A DNA stretch of 13,112 bases, taken from positions 1-13,112 of the forward strand of contig CAIUCF010000321.1 in the NCBI GenBank assembly GCA_903897565.1. Reading direction: 5' to 3'. This stretch comes from an uncultured Rhodospirillales bacterium (GTDB lineage Bacteria > Pseudomonadota > Alphaproteobacteria > ATCC43930 > CGMCC-115725). The translations under genes were made by a program, and so were the position numbers. Positions 1 to 5,976 of this stretch are shown in pieces (position 1 is the first letter of the stretch; each line of letters begins with the position of its first letter). The notes beneath the pieces are model-generated. The model ran no database searches and had not been told where the DNA came from. It was given only the letters and a program-made list of their open reading frames with translations.

Positions 1-50
1 ATCCGATCCCTTGGCGTCGTGGCGCCTTGGCGGTTGAGACGACCGTTTGG

Positions 51-70
51 ATCCCCGCCTTCGCGGGGAT
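51..70. repeat. Perfect 8-bp hairpin, REP-like intergenic repeat
   Basis: ATCCCCGC and GCGGGGAT are perfect 8-bp arms around a CTTC loop, flanked by TGG on the left and GACG on the right. It lies past the 3' end of the permease gene, which reads leftward. No T-run follows the hairpin on the minus strand, so a classical intrinsic terminator is not well supported, although the stem could still protect or end the transcript. From memory, a near-identical hairpin is scattered between genes in many alphaproteobacterial genomes, so a dispersed palindromic repeat is my preferred reading. The rest of 1-116 shows no gene. Confidence 0.6.
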
Positions 71-116
71 GACGAGGTAGCTTTTCGAGATCGAAGGCAA
101 TCGAACGACGACACCA

Positions 117-1043
117 TCACCCCTCCCGCTGTCTTGGGTCGAGGACGCCGTAGGCGATATCGACCAGGAGATTGGCGAGGATGATCAGCACGCCGTAGAA
201 CACCACGACGCCGGTCACCAGCGTGTAGTCGCGATTGAGGGCGCCCTGGACGAAGTAGCGGCCGATGCCGGGAATCGCGAAGATCTGCTCGACCACGACC
301 GAGCCGGTGACGATGCCGGCGAAGGCCGGGCCGAGATAGGAGACGACGGGCAGCAGCGCCGGGCGGCTGGCGTGGCGCAGCACGATCAGCCAGGTGGGCA
401 GCCGCTTGGCGCGGGCGGTGCGGATATAGGGCTGGCGCATCACCTCGATCAGGCTGCCGCGGGTGAGCCGGGCGATCACTGCGATCTGCGGCAGGGCGAG
501 CGCGGCCACCGGCAGCACGCCATAGGCGATCCCACCCTCCTCGCCCCAGCCGCCGGCCGGCAGCCACACCAGCCAGACGCCGAACACCAGCGCCAGCAGC
601 GGCGCCGTCACGAAGCTCGGGATCGCGATGCCGATCATGGCCAGGCTCATCACGACATGATCGACCCAGCGGCCCTGGCGCAGCGCCGCGAGGGTGCCGA
701 GACCGAGGCCGAGAGTGACCGCGATCACCATCGCCGAGGCGCCGAGCGCGAACGACACCGGGAAGCCGAAGCCGATCAGCTCGCTGACCGAGAAATCCTT
801 GTAGGTGAAGGAGGGGCCGAAATCGCCGTGGAGAAGGTGGTCGACATAGCGCAGATATTGCCGCGGCAGCGATTCGTCGAGGTGATAGACACGGTCGAGA
901 TTGGCCTGGATCTCCGGCGGCACGTTGCGCTCGGCAGCGAACGGTCCGCCCGGCGCGAGTCGTACCATGAAGAACGCCAGGGTCACGATCGCGAACAGGG
1001 TCGGGATCGCGGTCAGCAGGCGGCGGCGAATCAGGCGGAGCAT
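117..1043 (-). CDS. Peptide ABC transporter permease (OppB/DppB family)
   Basis: Inner-membrane permease of a peptide/nickel-type ABC importer, pairing with a second permease (OppC/DppC type) and ATPases not seen here. The 308 residues match the family's usual length of about 300-340. The N-terminal helix (about 10-28) is followed by the periplasmic segment typical of OppB proteins, including an HLDESLPRQYLRY stretch near residues 54-66. Further hydrophobic helices lie at about 97-120, 129-160, 173-192, 232-252 and 275-298. The EAA-type coupling loop is visible at about 206-228 (YIRTARAKRLP). The gene starts 27 bp after the lipoprotein stop, so the two are probably co-transcribed. The GGAGG on the minus strand abuts the ATG with no spacer, which is unusually close; a CTG at codon 4 would have better spacing, but ATG is kept. 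Substrate is unknown; dipeptides or oligopeptides are the default guess. Confidence 0.93.
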   Translation of the reverse strand: MLRLIRRRLLTAIPTLFAIVTLAFFMVRLAPGGPFAAERNVPPEIQANLDRVYHLDESLPRQYLRYVDHLLHGDFGPSFTYKDFSVSELIGFGFPVSFALGASAMVIAVTLGLGLGTLAALRQGRWVDHVVMSLAMIGIAIPSFVTAPLLALVFGVWLVWLPAGGWGEEGGIAYGVLPVAALALPQIAVIARLTRGSLIEVMRQPYIRTARAKRLPTWLIVLRHASRPALLPVVSYLGPAFAGIVTGSVVVEQIFAIPGIGRYFVQGALNRDYTLVTGVVVFYGVLIILANLLVDIAYGVLDPRQREG

Positions 1044-1070
1044 CCTCCGTCGCCGGCTGCGGTCCCCGGC

Positions 1071-1667
1071 CTACTGCGCCCGGATATAGGGCGGAAAGGT
1101 CGCGCGCAGCTGGGTCTCGATCGCCTTGCCGAGGCTCGTCGTCAGGTCGCGGGACATGGCGTACCACAGCTGATCGCGGTCGTTGAGGGTGCTGCCCTCG
1201 GCGATGCTGCGGCTCAGCGAGGCTTCGACGGTCGCGGTGCGAACGTTGACGCCCTTGTCGTAGATCTCGATGCGGGCGGCGGCGTGGCCGTCATAGCGAT
1301 AGGCCTGCTCCTTGGTGAAGACGTTCTCGATTCCCGTCGTCGTCGGCTTCAGGGCGACCTGGCGCACGGTGGCGTCGAGGATCGTGACCCGGGCCTGCGC
1401 CGTGCCGGTCGGATTGTCGGCGGCGAGCCGGTCATGGACCCAGTTCTGGATCGCCGTGACCGGGGGCACGGGGAAGCTGCTGTCGACTTCCGGCAGCTGC
1501 CCGCTCGGCTGGAAGGTGGCGTAGAGCCCGATCTCGGTGACGTCGAGCTGCAGCGGCGGCGTATCCGTGAAGCGGATATCGGGGAAGCTCGGCGGCGGCG
1601 GCGGGCTCGCGCAGCCGGCGAGGCTCAGCAGCGCGATGACGACGAGACGGGCGGGAAGACGGGACAT
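1071..1667 (-). CDS. Uncharacterised lipoprotein, 198 aa
   Basis: The ATG at 1667 is chosen because it puts a compact lipoprotein signal at the N-terminus: two arginines, a hydrophobic core, and the lipobox LAGC with the lipidated cysteine at residue 19, followed by A-S and a run of five prolines. An in-frame ATG at 1724 would add 19 residues ahead of the signal and spoil it. A GGAAA sits about 8 nt before the chosen start. Residue 2 after the cysteine is Ser rather than Asp, so outer-membrane sorting is more likely than inner-membrane retention. The mature part is mixed alpha/beta with no motif I recognise; the C-terminal third (TSLGKAIETQLRATFPPYI) looks like an amphipathic helix. It lies directly upstream of, and probably in an operon with, the peptide permease gene. 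It may be a transporter accessory or an unrelated envelope protein. Confidence 0.82.
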   Translation of the reverse strand: MSRLPARLVVIALLSLAGCASPPPPPSFPDIRFTDTPPLQLDVTEIGLYATFQPSGQLPEVDSSFPVPPVTAIQNWVHDRLAADNPTGTAQARVTILDATVRQVALKPTTTGIENVFTKEQAYRYDGHAAARIEIYDKGVNVRTATVEASLSRSIAEGSTLNDRDQLWYAMSRDLTTSLGKAIETQLRATFPPYIRAQ

Positions 1668-1841
1668 GTCGCGGATTTCCGATTGCCTGAGCCAGGCGGC
1701 GCGCTGGCCCCCCATCATTGCCATGCGGGCGCGTCACAATTCAAGCCAGCCGCAGCATGCCGCCGCCGCCCGGGCAAAGAATGATTCCCTATATTTCCGT
1801 GATTTGCGATAGTTTGCCGTTAGTCCTCGGAAGGAACAACC
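1668..1841. promoter_or_regulatory. Divergent promoter region, lipoprotein versus small Cys-rich protein
   Basis: This 174-bp gap separates two divergent starts, so it should carry promoters for both the lipoprotein-permease and the Cys-rich-oppA transcripts. The right half (about 1780-1815) is AT-rich against the background, with a TATATT at 1790-1795 and a GATAGT at 1808-1813, but no convincing -35 partner is visible for either. A good ribosome binding site (AAGGA, 1831-1835) precedes the plus-strand ATG at 1842 by 6 nt. Promoter placement is inference. Confidence 0.4.
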
Positions 1842-2120
1842 ATGCGCCGTCTGGTATTCGCATTGCTTCTCCTCTGCGCGGGAAGTCAGGCGCAGGCTGT
1901 CCCGAATTATCAGTGCATCGCCGACTGCACCGGACAGAACAACTCGATGTCCTATTGCCAGTCGCGCTGCGCCTACCACAACCCGAGCGTGATCCCGCGT
2001 TCGGCGCCGATGCTGCCGCCGCTCATCCTCAGCCAGCACGGCATGGCTTACCAGTGCCTCGCCGCCTGCAAGGCGCAGAACCTCGAGGACGGCTATTGCA
2101 AGTCGGTGTGTGCGCGGTAG
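1842..2120 (+). CDS. Small secreted protein with tandem CX3C-X9-CX3C repeats
   Basis: I do not recognise a named family. The 92-residue product has a clear Sec signal peptide (RR, then a leucine-rich core, likely cleaved after SQAQA at residue 19). The mature part of about 73 residues holds two copies of a 22-residue unit, at 23-44 and 70-91, joined by a proline-rich linker. Both follow YQC-[IL]-A-x-C-x2-QN-x4-YC-x-S-x-CA, with 12 of 22 positions identical. The cysteines are at 25, 29, 39, 43 and 72, 76, 86, 90, each set reading CX3C-X9-CX3C. That spacing suits a helical hairpin stapled by two disulfides (C1-C4, C2-C3), as in alpha-hairpinins and, loosely, twin-CX3C proteins. An oxidising periplasmic location fits. 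There is a strong AAGGA ribosome binding site. The gene ends 13 bp before the oppA-type gene, so they are probably co-transcribed. Function is unknown; metal binding is an alternative to disulfides. Confidence 0.85.
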   Translation: MRRLVFALLLLCAGSQAQAVPNYQCIADCTGQNNSMSYCQSRCAYHNPSVIPRSAPMLPPLILSQHGMAYQCLAACKAQNLEDGYCKSVCAR

Positions 2121-2133
2121 CGCCGTCGCGCCG

Positions 2134-3732
2134 ATGAATGGCGGCCTGCGCCGCGCGGCCTTCCTGTTCGCCGCGCTGCTGCTCGCGTCATTCCCGGCAT
2201 TTGCCCAGACCCTGCATCGCGGCAATGGCGCCGAACCCGGAACCCTGGATCCGGCGAAGTCGGAAACCATCGGCGAAGGCCATATCCAGGCCGATCTGTT
2301 CGAGGGTCTCGTCATTCTCGACGCCGGCGGCGCGGTGCAACCCGGCCAGGCCGAGCGCTGGACGGTCAGCGCCGACGGCCGGGTCTATCGCTTCACCCTG
2401 CGCCCGGGGCTGCGCTGGTCGAACGGTGACGCGCTGACGGCGGCGGATTTCGTCTACAGCCTGCGCCGGGTCGTCGATCCCGTGGTCGGCTCAGGCTATG
2501 CCTACCTGCTGGCGCCGATCCTCAACGCCGACGCCATCATCGCCGGGACGATCAAGGACCCGGCCCGGCTCGGCGTGCGCGCCCTCGATCCGCGCACGCT
2601 CGAAATCACCCTGGCGGCGCCGACGCCGTATTTCCTGACCCTGCTCGCCCATTCCAAATTCCTGCCGGTGCATCGGGCGAGCGTCGAGCGCTGGGGGCAG
2701 AGCTTCACCCGTCCCGGCCATCTCGTCTCCAACGGCGCTTATCTGCTGAAACAATGGGTGCCGCAGGCGCGGATCGTGCTGGAGCGGAATCCCTATTACC
2801 GCGACGCGGCGCATGTCGCGCTGGCCCGGGTCGTCTATCTGCCGATCGAGGATGGCGGCACCGAGCTGCGGATGTACCGCGCCGGCCAGGTCGACATCAC
2901 CGCGGATGTTCCGGCGGCGCTGCTCGACGTCGTCCGCCGCGATTTCCCCCGTGAACTCGCGACGGCGCCGGCGCTGTCCGCGTCGTATCTCGGCTACAAC
3001 CTGACGCGGCCGCCGTTCCGCGACGCCGCCAAACTGCGCCTCGCCCTGGCGCTGGTGATCGACCGCGAGGCGATCTGCACGCGGATCCTGAAATCGGCAG
3101 GCCAGCCGGCCTATGGCTGGGTACCACCGGGGATCCCCGGCTATGGCCGCGAGAGCGTGTCCTGGGCGAACTGGCCGATGGCCGAGCGGCTGGCGCTCGC
3201 GCGCAAACTCTATGCCGAGGCCGGCTACGGCCCCGGCCATCCGCTGCGCATCGAGCTGCGCTTCAACACCAACGACACCAACAAGCGCCTCGCCATCGCC
3301 ATCGCCTCGATGTGGCGCAACGCGCTGGGCGTCGAGACCGCGCTGCTCAACGAAGAGTTCAAGGTGTTCCTGGAGAATCGCAAGGCGCGACAGGTGACGC
3401 AGGTCTATCGCGCCGGCTGGATCGCCGATTACGCCGATCCCAGCACCTTCACCGACCTGCTGGATTCGCGGGCGGGGCTCAATGACACCGGTTACCACAA
3501 TCCGCAATACGACCGGCTGGTCGATGCGGCGGCGGCGGAGACCGACCCGGCGCGGCGCCTGGCCGAACTGGCGTCGGCAGAAAAGCTGCTGCTGTCGGAC
3601 CTGCCGCTGATCCCGCTCTATGACGGGGTCTGGCTGCATCTCGTCAAGGACTATGTCCGCGGCTACAGCCCCAACGTCCTGGGCTATGCCTATTCGAAGG
3701 ATATTTCGCTCGAAACGCCCCCTCCCCGTTGA
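2134..3732 (+). CDS. Peptide ABC transporter substrate-binding protein (OppA/DppA family)
   Basis: Periplasmic solute-binding protein of the SBP_bac_5 family that captures oligopeptides for an ABC importer. The ATG at 2134 gives 532 residues and a clean Sec signal peptide (GGLRR, hydrophobic core, PAFA cleavage site near residue 24, no lipobox). An upstream GTG at 2110 would overlap the previous gene and only add 8 polar residues. Family hallmarks follow in order: the mature N-terminus NGAEPGTLDPAKS, the DLFEGL segment, the LRPGLRWSNGDALTAADFVYS signature, the LVSNGAY segment, the NPYYRDA turn, and the C-terminal GWIADYADPSTFTDLL stretch. The length fits family members (about 500-550). The gene is divergent from the permease at 117-1043, which is probably its partner. 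Its stop codon lies inside a short inverted repeat shared with the convergent folE end. Ligand specificity cannot be read from the sequence. Confidence 0.93.
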   Translation: MNGGLRRAAFLFAALLLASFPAFAQTLHRGNGAEPGTLDPAKSETIGEGHIQADLFEGLVILDAGGAVQPGQAERWTVSADGRVYRFTLRPGLRWSNGDALTAADFVYSLRRVVDPVVGSGYAYLLAPILNADAIIAGTIKDPARLGVRALDPRTLEITLAAPTPYFLTLLAHSKFLPVHRASVERWGQSFTRPGHLVSNGAYLLKQWVPQARIVLERNPYYRDAAHVALARVVYLPIEDGGTELRMYRAGQVDITADVPAALLDVVRRDFPRELATAPALSASYLGYNLTRPPFRDAAKLRLALALVIDREAICTRILKSAGQPAYGWVPPGIPGYGRESVSWANWPMAERLALARKLYAEAGYGPGHPLRIELRFNTNDTNKRLAIAIASMWRNALGVETALLNEEFKVFLENRKARQVTQVYRAGWIADYADPSTFTDLLDSRAGLNDTGYHNPQYDRLVDAAAAETDPARRLAELASAEKLLLSDLPLIPLYDGVWLHLVKDYVRGYSPNVLGYAYSKDISLETPPPR

Positions 3733-3763
3733 GGGAGGATTCGAGAGGGGGTCCTAAACCCCC
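3721..3763. terminator. Paired hairpins at the convergent oppA/folE ends
   Basis: Only 20 bp or so separate the two stop codons. CCTCCC (3721-3726) pairs with GGGAGG (3733-3738) around a loop that contains the oppA-type stop. GGGGG (3747-3751) pairs with CCCCC (3759-3763) around a loop that contains the folE stop. No T-run follows in either direction, so Rho-independent termination is possible but unproven. Confidence 0.3.
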
Positions 3764-4422
3764 TGCCCGGAACTGCTGTGCTGGTTCAGCATCGCCAGGA
3801 ATTCGCGGCGCGTGGTCGGGTCGTCGCGGAACACGCCGAGCATGCGGCTGGTGATCATGCTGACGCCCGGCTTGTGGACGCCGCGGGTGGTCATGCATTG
3901 ATGCGTCGCGTCGATGACCACGGCGCAGCCCTTGGGCTTGAGCACCGCGTTGAGAGTATTGGCGATCTGCGAGGTCATCTTCTCCTGGATCGTCAGGCGC
4001 TTGGCGTAGACTTCGATGAGCCGGGCGAGCTTGGAGATGCCGACGACGCGTTTGTCGGGCAGATAGGCGATGTGGGCCTTGCCGATGATCGGGGCAAGAT
4101 GGTGCTCGCAATGGCTCTCGAAGCGGATGTCCTTGAGCATGACCATTTCGTCGTAACCTTCCACCTCCTCGAAGGTCCGCTGCAGCAACTCGACGGGATC
4201 GGTCGCGTAGCCGGCGAAATATTCCTCATAGGAGCGGACAACGCGGTCGGGCGTGCCGAGCAGGCCCTCGCGGTCCGGATCGTCACCGGCCCAGCGCAGC
4301 AGGGTGCGGACCGCGGCTTCGGCTTCCTGGCGGGTCGGACGCTCCGAGGCGGTCTGTGCCGGGGTCGGCGCCGGCTGGAGGTAGGTCTTGGCGACCGAGC
4401 GGCTGCGGGAGGAAGAGGGCAT
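3754..4422 (-). CDS. folE: GTP cyclohydrolase I
   Basis: Converts GTP to 7,8-dihydroneopterin triphosphate, the first step of tetrahydrofolate synthesis and often the entry to queuosine-type deazapurines; a cytosolic homodecamer in the known family. The 222 residues match the usual length, with a variable, low-complexity first 30 residues. The catalytic core is complete: ESHCEHH carries the zinc ligands Cys105 and His108 plus catalytic His107, and ATHQCMTTRG carries His174 and the third zinc ligand Cys176. The family segment GISKLARLIEVYAKRLTIQE spans about 128-147. All three zinc ligands are present, so this is the zinc-dependent type IA enzyme and not the FolE2 type. The ATG at 4422 has AGGAG about 10 nt upstream. 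The gene follows apaG on the same strand, 150 bp away, so an operon is uncertain. Confidence 0.97.
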   Translation of the reverse strand: MPSSSRSRSVAKTYLQPAPTPAQTASERPTRQEAEAAVRTLLRWAGDDPDREGLLGTPDRVVRSYEEYFAGYATDPVELLQRTFEEVEGYDEMVMLKDIRFESHCEHHLAPIIGKAHIAYLPDKRVVGISKLARLIEVYAKRLTIQEKMTSQIANTLNAVLKPKGCAVVIDATHQCMTTRGVHKPGVSMITSRMLGVFRDDPTTRREFLAMLNQHSSSGQGV

Positions 4423-4454
4423 CGAACGGGAACTCCTGAGACATGGGCAACGCC

Positions 4455-4480
4455 GACCGGGGACCGGAAATCCCCGGGTC
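4455..4480. other. Hairpin in the folE leader
   Basis: GACC-GGGGA (4455-4463) pairs with TCCCC-(G)-GGTC (4471-4480), a 9-bp stem with one bulged G and a 7-nt loop. It lies 33 nt ahead of the folE start within the 150-bp apaG-folE gap. No T-run follows on the minus strand. It could mark the end of apaG transcription or be a leader structure of folE; chance pairing is possible in DNA this GC-rich. Confidence 0.25.
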
Positions 4481-4572
4481 GCGCGCTACCGTCCCTGCAC
4501 AGATAGAGGCGGTCGGGCGTCACGGCTAGGGCTGCGACGGCAAAATCGCGAACATTTCGCCAAGAGAATGAC

Positions 4573-4965
4573 TCAGTGGCGCTGTCCCGACTGATGCGGC
4601 GAATCCAGCGAGAAGGCGGGAATGGCGATGTCGAAGGCCTCGCCCGCCTCGGTTTCCATCCGGTAGGTGCCGACCATGATGCCGGACGGCGTCATCAGCG
4701 GCGTCCCGCTCTGATACTCGAAGGCATCGCCGGGGCGGAGCACGGGCTGCTCGCCGACGACGCCGGGGCCGCGGACATCCTGGGTCCTGCCGATGCCGTC
4801 GGTGATCCGCCAGTGGCGCGCGCGCAGCTGTACCGTCTCCTTGCCGAGGTTCTCGATCCGGACCTGATAGGCCCAGACGAAGCGGCTGTCGTCGGGCGCG
4901 GACTGGTCGGGGAGATAAGTGGGCTCGACGGTGACCCGGATCGAGCGGGTGGTTTCCTGGTACAT
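4573..4965 (-). CDS. apaG: ApaG domain protein
   Basis: A 130-residue protein matching the ApaG family throughout, close to the usual length of about 125-130. The fold is a single fibronectin-type beta sandwich. Visible hallmarks are the N-terminal IRVTVEPTYLPDQS strand region, FVWAYQVRIEN (29-39), the RHWRITDG stretch (50-57), and the diagnostic GPGVVGEQPVLRPGDAFEY (66-84). The frame stays open upstream to 5190, but homology begins only at the ATG at 4965, which has AGGA about 11 nt before it; the extension lacks family character. ApaG was linked to Co2+/Mg2+ resistance and to Ap4A levels in enterobacteria, but its biochemical role remains unsettled, so no reaction is assigned. It sits upstream of folE on the same strand and divergent from the PAS gene. 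Confidence 0.95.
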   Translation of the reverse strand: MYQETTRSIRVTVEPTYLPDQSAPDDSRFVWAYQVRIENLGKETVQLRARHWRITDGIGRTQDVRGPGVVGEQPVLRPGDAFEYQSGTPLMTPSGIMVGTYRMETEAGEAFDIAIPAFSLDSPHQSGQRH

Positions 4966-5192
4966 GATGCGTCGGTTCCTGCCGGCCGGCCCATGCCCGA
5001 GCCGGTCATCTTGGTCGTAAGGCAGGATACCATGGGGAGTGGGGTGCTGGCGAATCAACGGATTTGTTCGATCGGCAAGAGCGCCAAGGAGGGCGGCCGG
5101 CGGAGTCCGGTCGGGCGGAGCACAATCTTCAAGGCGTATCCGACCAGCCTCAAGCCGTCCGCGTCTCGCCGATCCGCCCGGTCGCGGCATCG

Positions 5193-5206
5193 TTGATCTA
5201 GATTAA
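5193..5206. promoter_or_regulatory. FNR/FixK-like box 1
   Basis: TTGAT-CTAG-ATTAA matches the FNR/FixK consensus TTGAT-N4-ATCAA at 9 of 10 defined positions (one T for C in the right half). Its centre is 77-78 bp before the PAS gene ATG at 5277. It overlaps box 2 by 4 bp, and the two centres are 10 bp apart, about one helical turn. The assignment rests on consensus matching only. Confidence 0.5.
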
Positions 5207-5216
5207 TCTCCATCAA
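5203..5216. promoter_or_regulatory. FNR/FixK-like box 2
   Basis: TTAAT-CTCC-ATCAA matches the FNR/FixK consensus TTGAT-N4-ATCAA at 9 of 10 defined positions (one A for G in the left half). The right half is shared with the inner pairing of the surrounding inverted repeat. If this box is centred at -41.5, as in class II FNR activation, the -10 element would fall near TAGAAC at 5239-5244, and the transcript would start about 26 nt before the ATG at 5277. Confidence 0.5.
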
Positions 5217-5276
5217 CGACAGCGATGCCGCGACGTCATAGAACTCGGCGGTTCAAGCACGTTGATCGGTCCTAGA

Positions 5277-5798
5277 ATGGCACTGTCTAACCTGGTCGCA
5301 AGCCTCACCGACTCGCGGCTCCGCGATTTTGTCGAATGCTGGTCCAGCGCTCGTGGCGATCATCCGCTGCCGCGTTGGAGAGATCTCGACATCAGCTTGA
5401 TGAAGGCGACGTTGCCCTTCGTTTGGGCCTGGCATCTTGATCGAGAGAGCGGGAAGCTGACGGGAAAACTGGCGGGCGAGCTGATCCTCGCCGTTCTCGG
5501 CAGCAAATTTCGCGGCATCGATCACGAACAATATTTCGAAGGCCGCGGATCGGAGATATTCAGACCCTTGCACGAGGCGGTGATCTTCGACGGAGTCGGG
5601 ATCGTCTCGAGCGGACGCATCTTCTCCCACCTCGGCTCCTACGCCATGGGACAGCGTGTCATGCTCCCGGTATCCGAGCGGGGTGACGTGGCCGATATCG
5701 TGTTCGGTGCGACGGTCTATGATTACGGTGCTGTCAGGGCCGATAATATCCACTCGGTCCCGGTCAATAATGACGTCCGTTACTTTTCCCTCGAGTAA
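5277..5798 (+). CDS. Single-domain PAS protein (PAS_5-like)
   Basis: A 173-residue cytosolic protein with no signal peptide or membrane helix. It resembles the stand-alone PAS proteins (PAS_5 type) common in alphaproteobacteria: LPRWRDLDISLMKATLPFVWAW at about 31-52 matches the family pattern of Pro-Arg-x-Asp-Asp/Leu-Asp followed by a Leu-Pro strand. Next come the GKLAGELI segment, an amphipathic helix with PLHEAV (97-102), and the C-terminal strands QRVMLPVSERGDVADIVFGATVYDY (126-150). No output domain follows, so it may sense a ligand and act through a partner. The ATG at 5277 is preferred over an upstream TTG at 5262; neither has a strong ribosome binding site. Two FNR-like boxes lie upstream. 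The next gene starts 178 bp downstream behind its own FNR-like box. No cofactor-binding residue can be assigned. Confidence 0.8.
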   Translation: MALSNLVASLTDSRLRDFVECWSSARGDHPLPRWRDLDISLMKATLPFVWAWHLDRESGKLTGKLAGELILAVLGSKFRGIDHEQYFEGRGSEIFRPLHEAVIFDGVGIVSSGRIFSHLGSYAMGQRVMLPVSERGDVADIVFGATVYDYGAVRADNIHSVPVNNDVRYFSLE

Positions 5799-5837
5799 TG
5801 CGACGCCATCCGCGTCCCTCCACCGGCACGCCCGGAT

Positions 5838-5851
5838 TTAATCCAGATCAA
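5838..5851. promoter_or_regulatory. FNR/FixK-like box 3
   Basis: TTAAT-CCAG-ATCAA matches the FNR/FixK consensus TTGAT-N4-ATCAA at 9 of 10 defined positions, with the same A-for-G change as box 2. Its centre is 132 bp before the preferred start of the globin/HD-GYP gene at 5977. If centred at -41.5, a -10 element is expected near 5874-5879, where CATAAC occurs. An 8-bp palindrome GTGATCAC lies at 5867-5874. The box covers an ATG at 5851 that could be mistaken for the start codon. Confidence 0.5.
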
Positions 5852-5976
5852 TGTCATTCGGAGAACGTGATCACATAACACCGAGCATCGCCGGACTTGG
5901 TGGCGCATCCTCGATCACCAGTCGAAGGGTAATATTTTACGTCACGCCTGAAATTTCACGCCTTGGTGAGAATGCA

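Larger units (their letters stand above)
5181..5234. repeat. 12-bp-arm perfect inverted repeat enclosing FNR-like boxes
   Basis: GTCGCGGCATCG (5181-5192) and CGATGCCGCGAC (5223-5234) are exact reverse complements, with 30 bp between them. Inside, TTGAT (5193-5197) directly abuts the left arm and pairs with ATCAA (5212-5216), leaving a 6-nt bulge (5217-5222) on the right side. The total is 17 potential base pairs. It lies between divergent promoters, so it is not a terminator for either neighbour. It may be a compound operator or a mobile palindromic element that has brought binding sites with it. Confidence 0.7.
4966..5276. promoter_or_regulatory. Long divergent intergenic region, apaG versus PAS protein
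   Basis: This 311-bp stretch lies between the apaG start (reading left) and the PAS gene start (reading right). The left part (4966-5180) is open on the minus strand as an in-frame extension of apaG, but shows no domain and is probably non-coding leader and promoter. The right part holds a large inverted repeat (5181-5234) with two overlapping FNR/FixK-like boxes, listed separately. A TAGAAC at 5239-5244 could be a -10 element: its position fits activation from the box centred at 5209.5. I see no RNA gene. Confidence 0.55.

Noticed and set aside
372..1784. Open plus-strand frame of 470 codons over the permease and lipoprotein genes
   Set aside because: Antisense to two well-supported genes; low-complexity, rich in Arg, Ala, Gln and His, typical of antisense frames in GC-rich DNA; no domain recognised.
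2491..3639. Open minus-strand frame of 382 codons inside the oppA-type gene
   Set aside because: Shadow of a clear SBP_bac_5 coding region, with no signal, domain or ribosome binding site of its own.
4966..5190. N-terminal 75-codon extension of apaG
   Set aside because: No family resemblance; ApaG homology begins at the ATG at 4965, which also has a ribosome binding site.
5867..5874. GTGATCAC as a CRP-like site
   Set aside because: Only an 8-bp palindrome; it lacks the 6-bp spacer between TGTGA and TCACA half-sites, so it is noted only beside FNR-like box 3.
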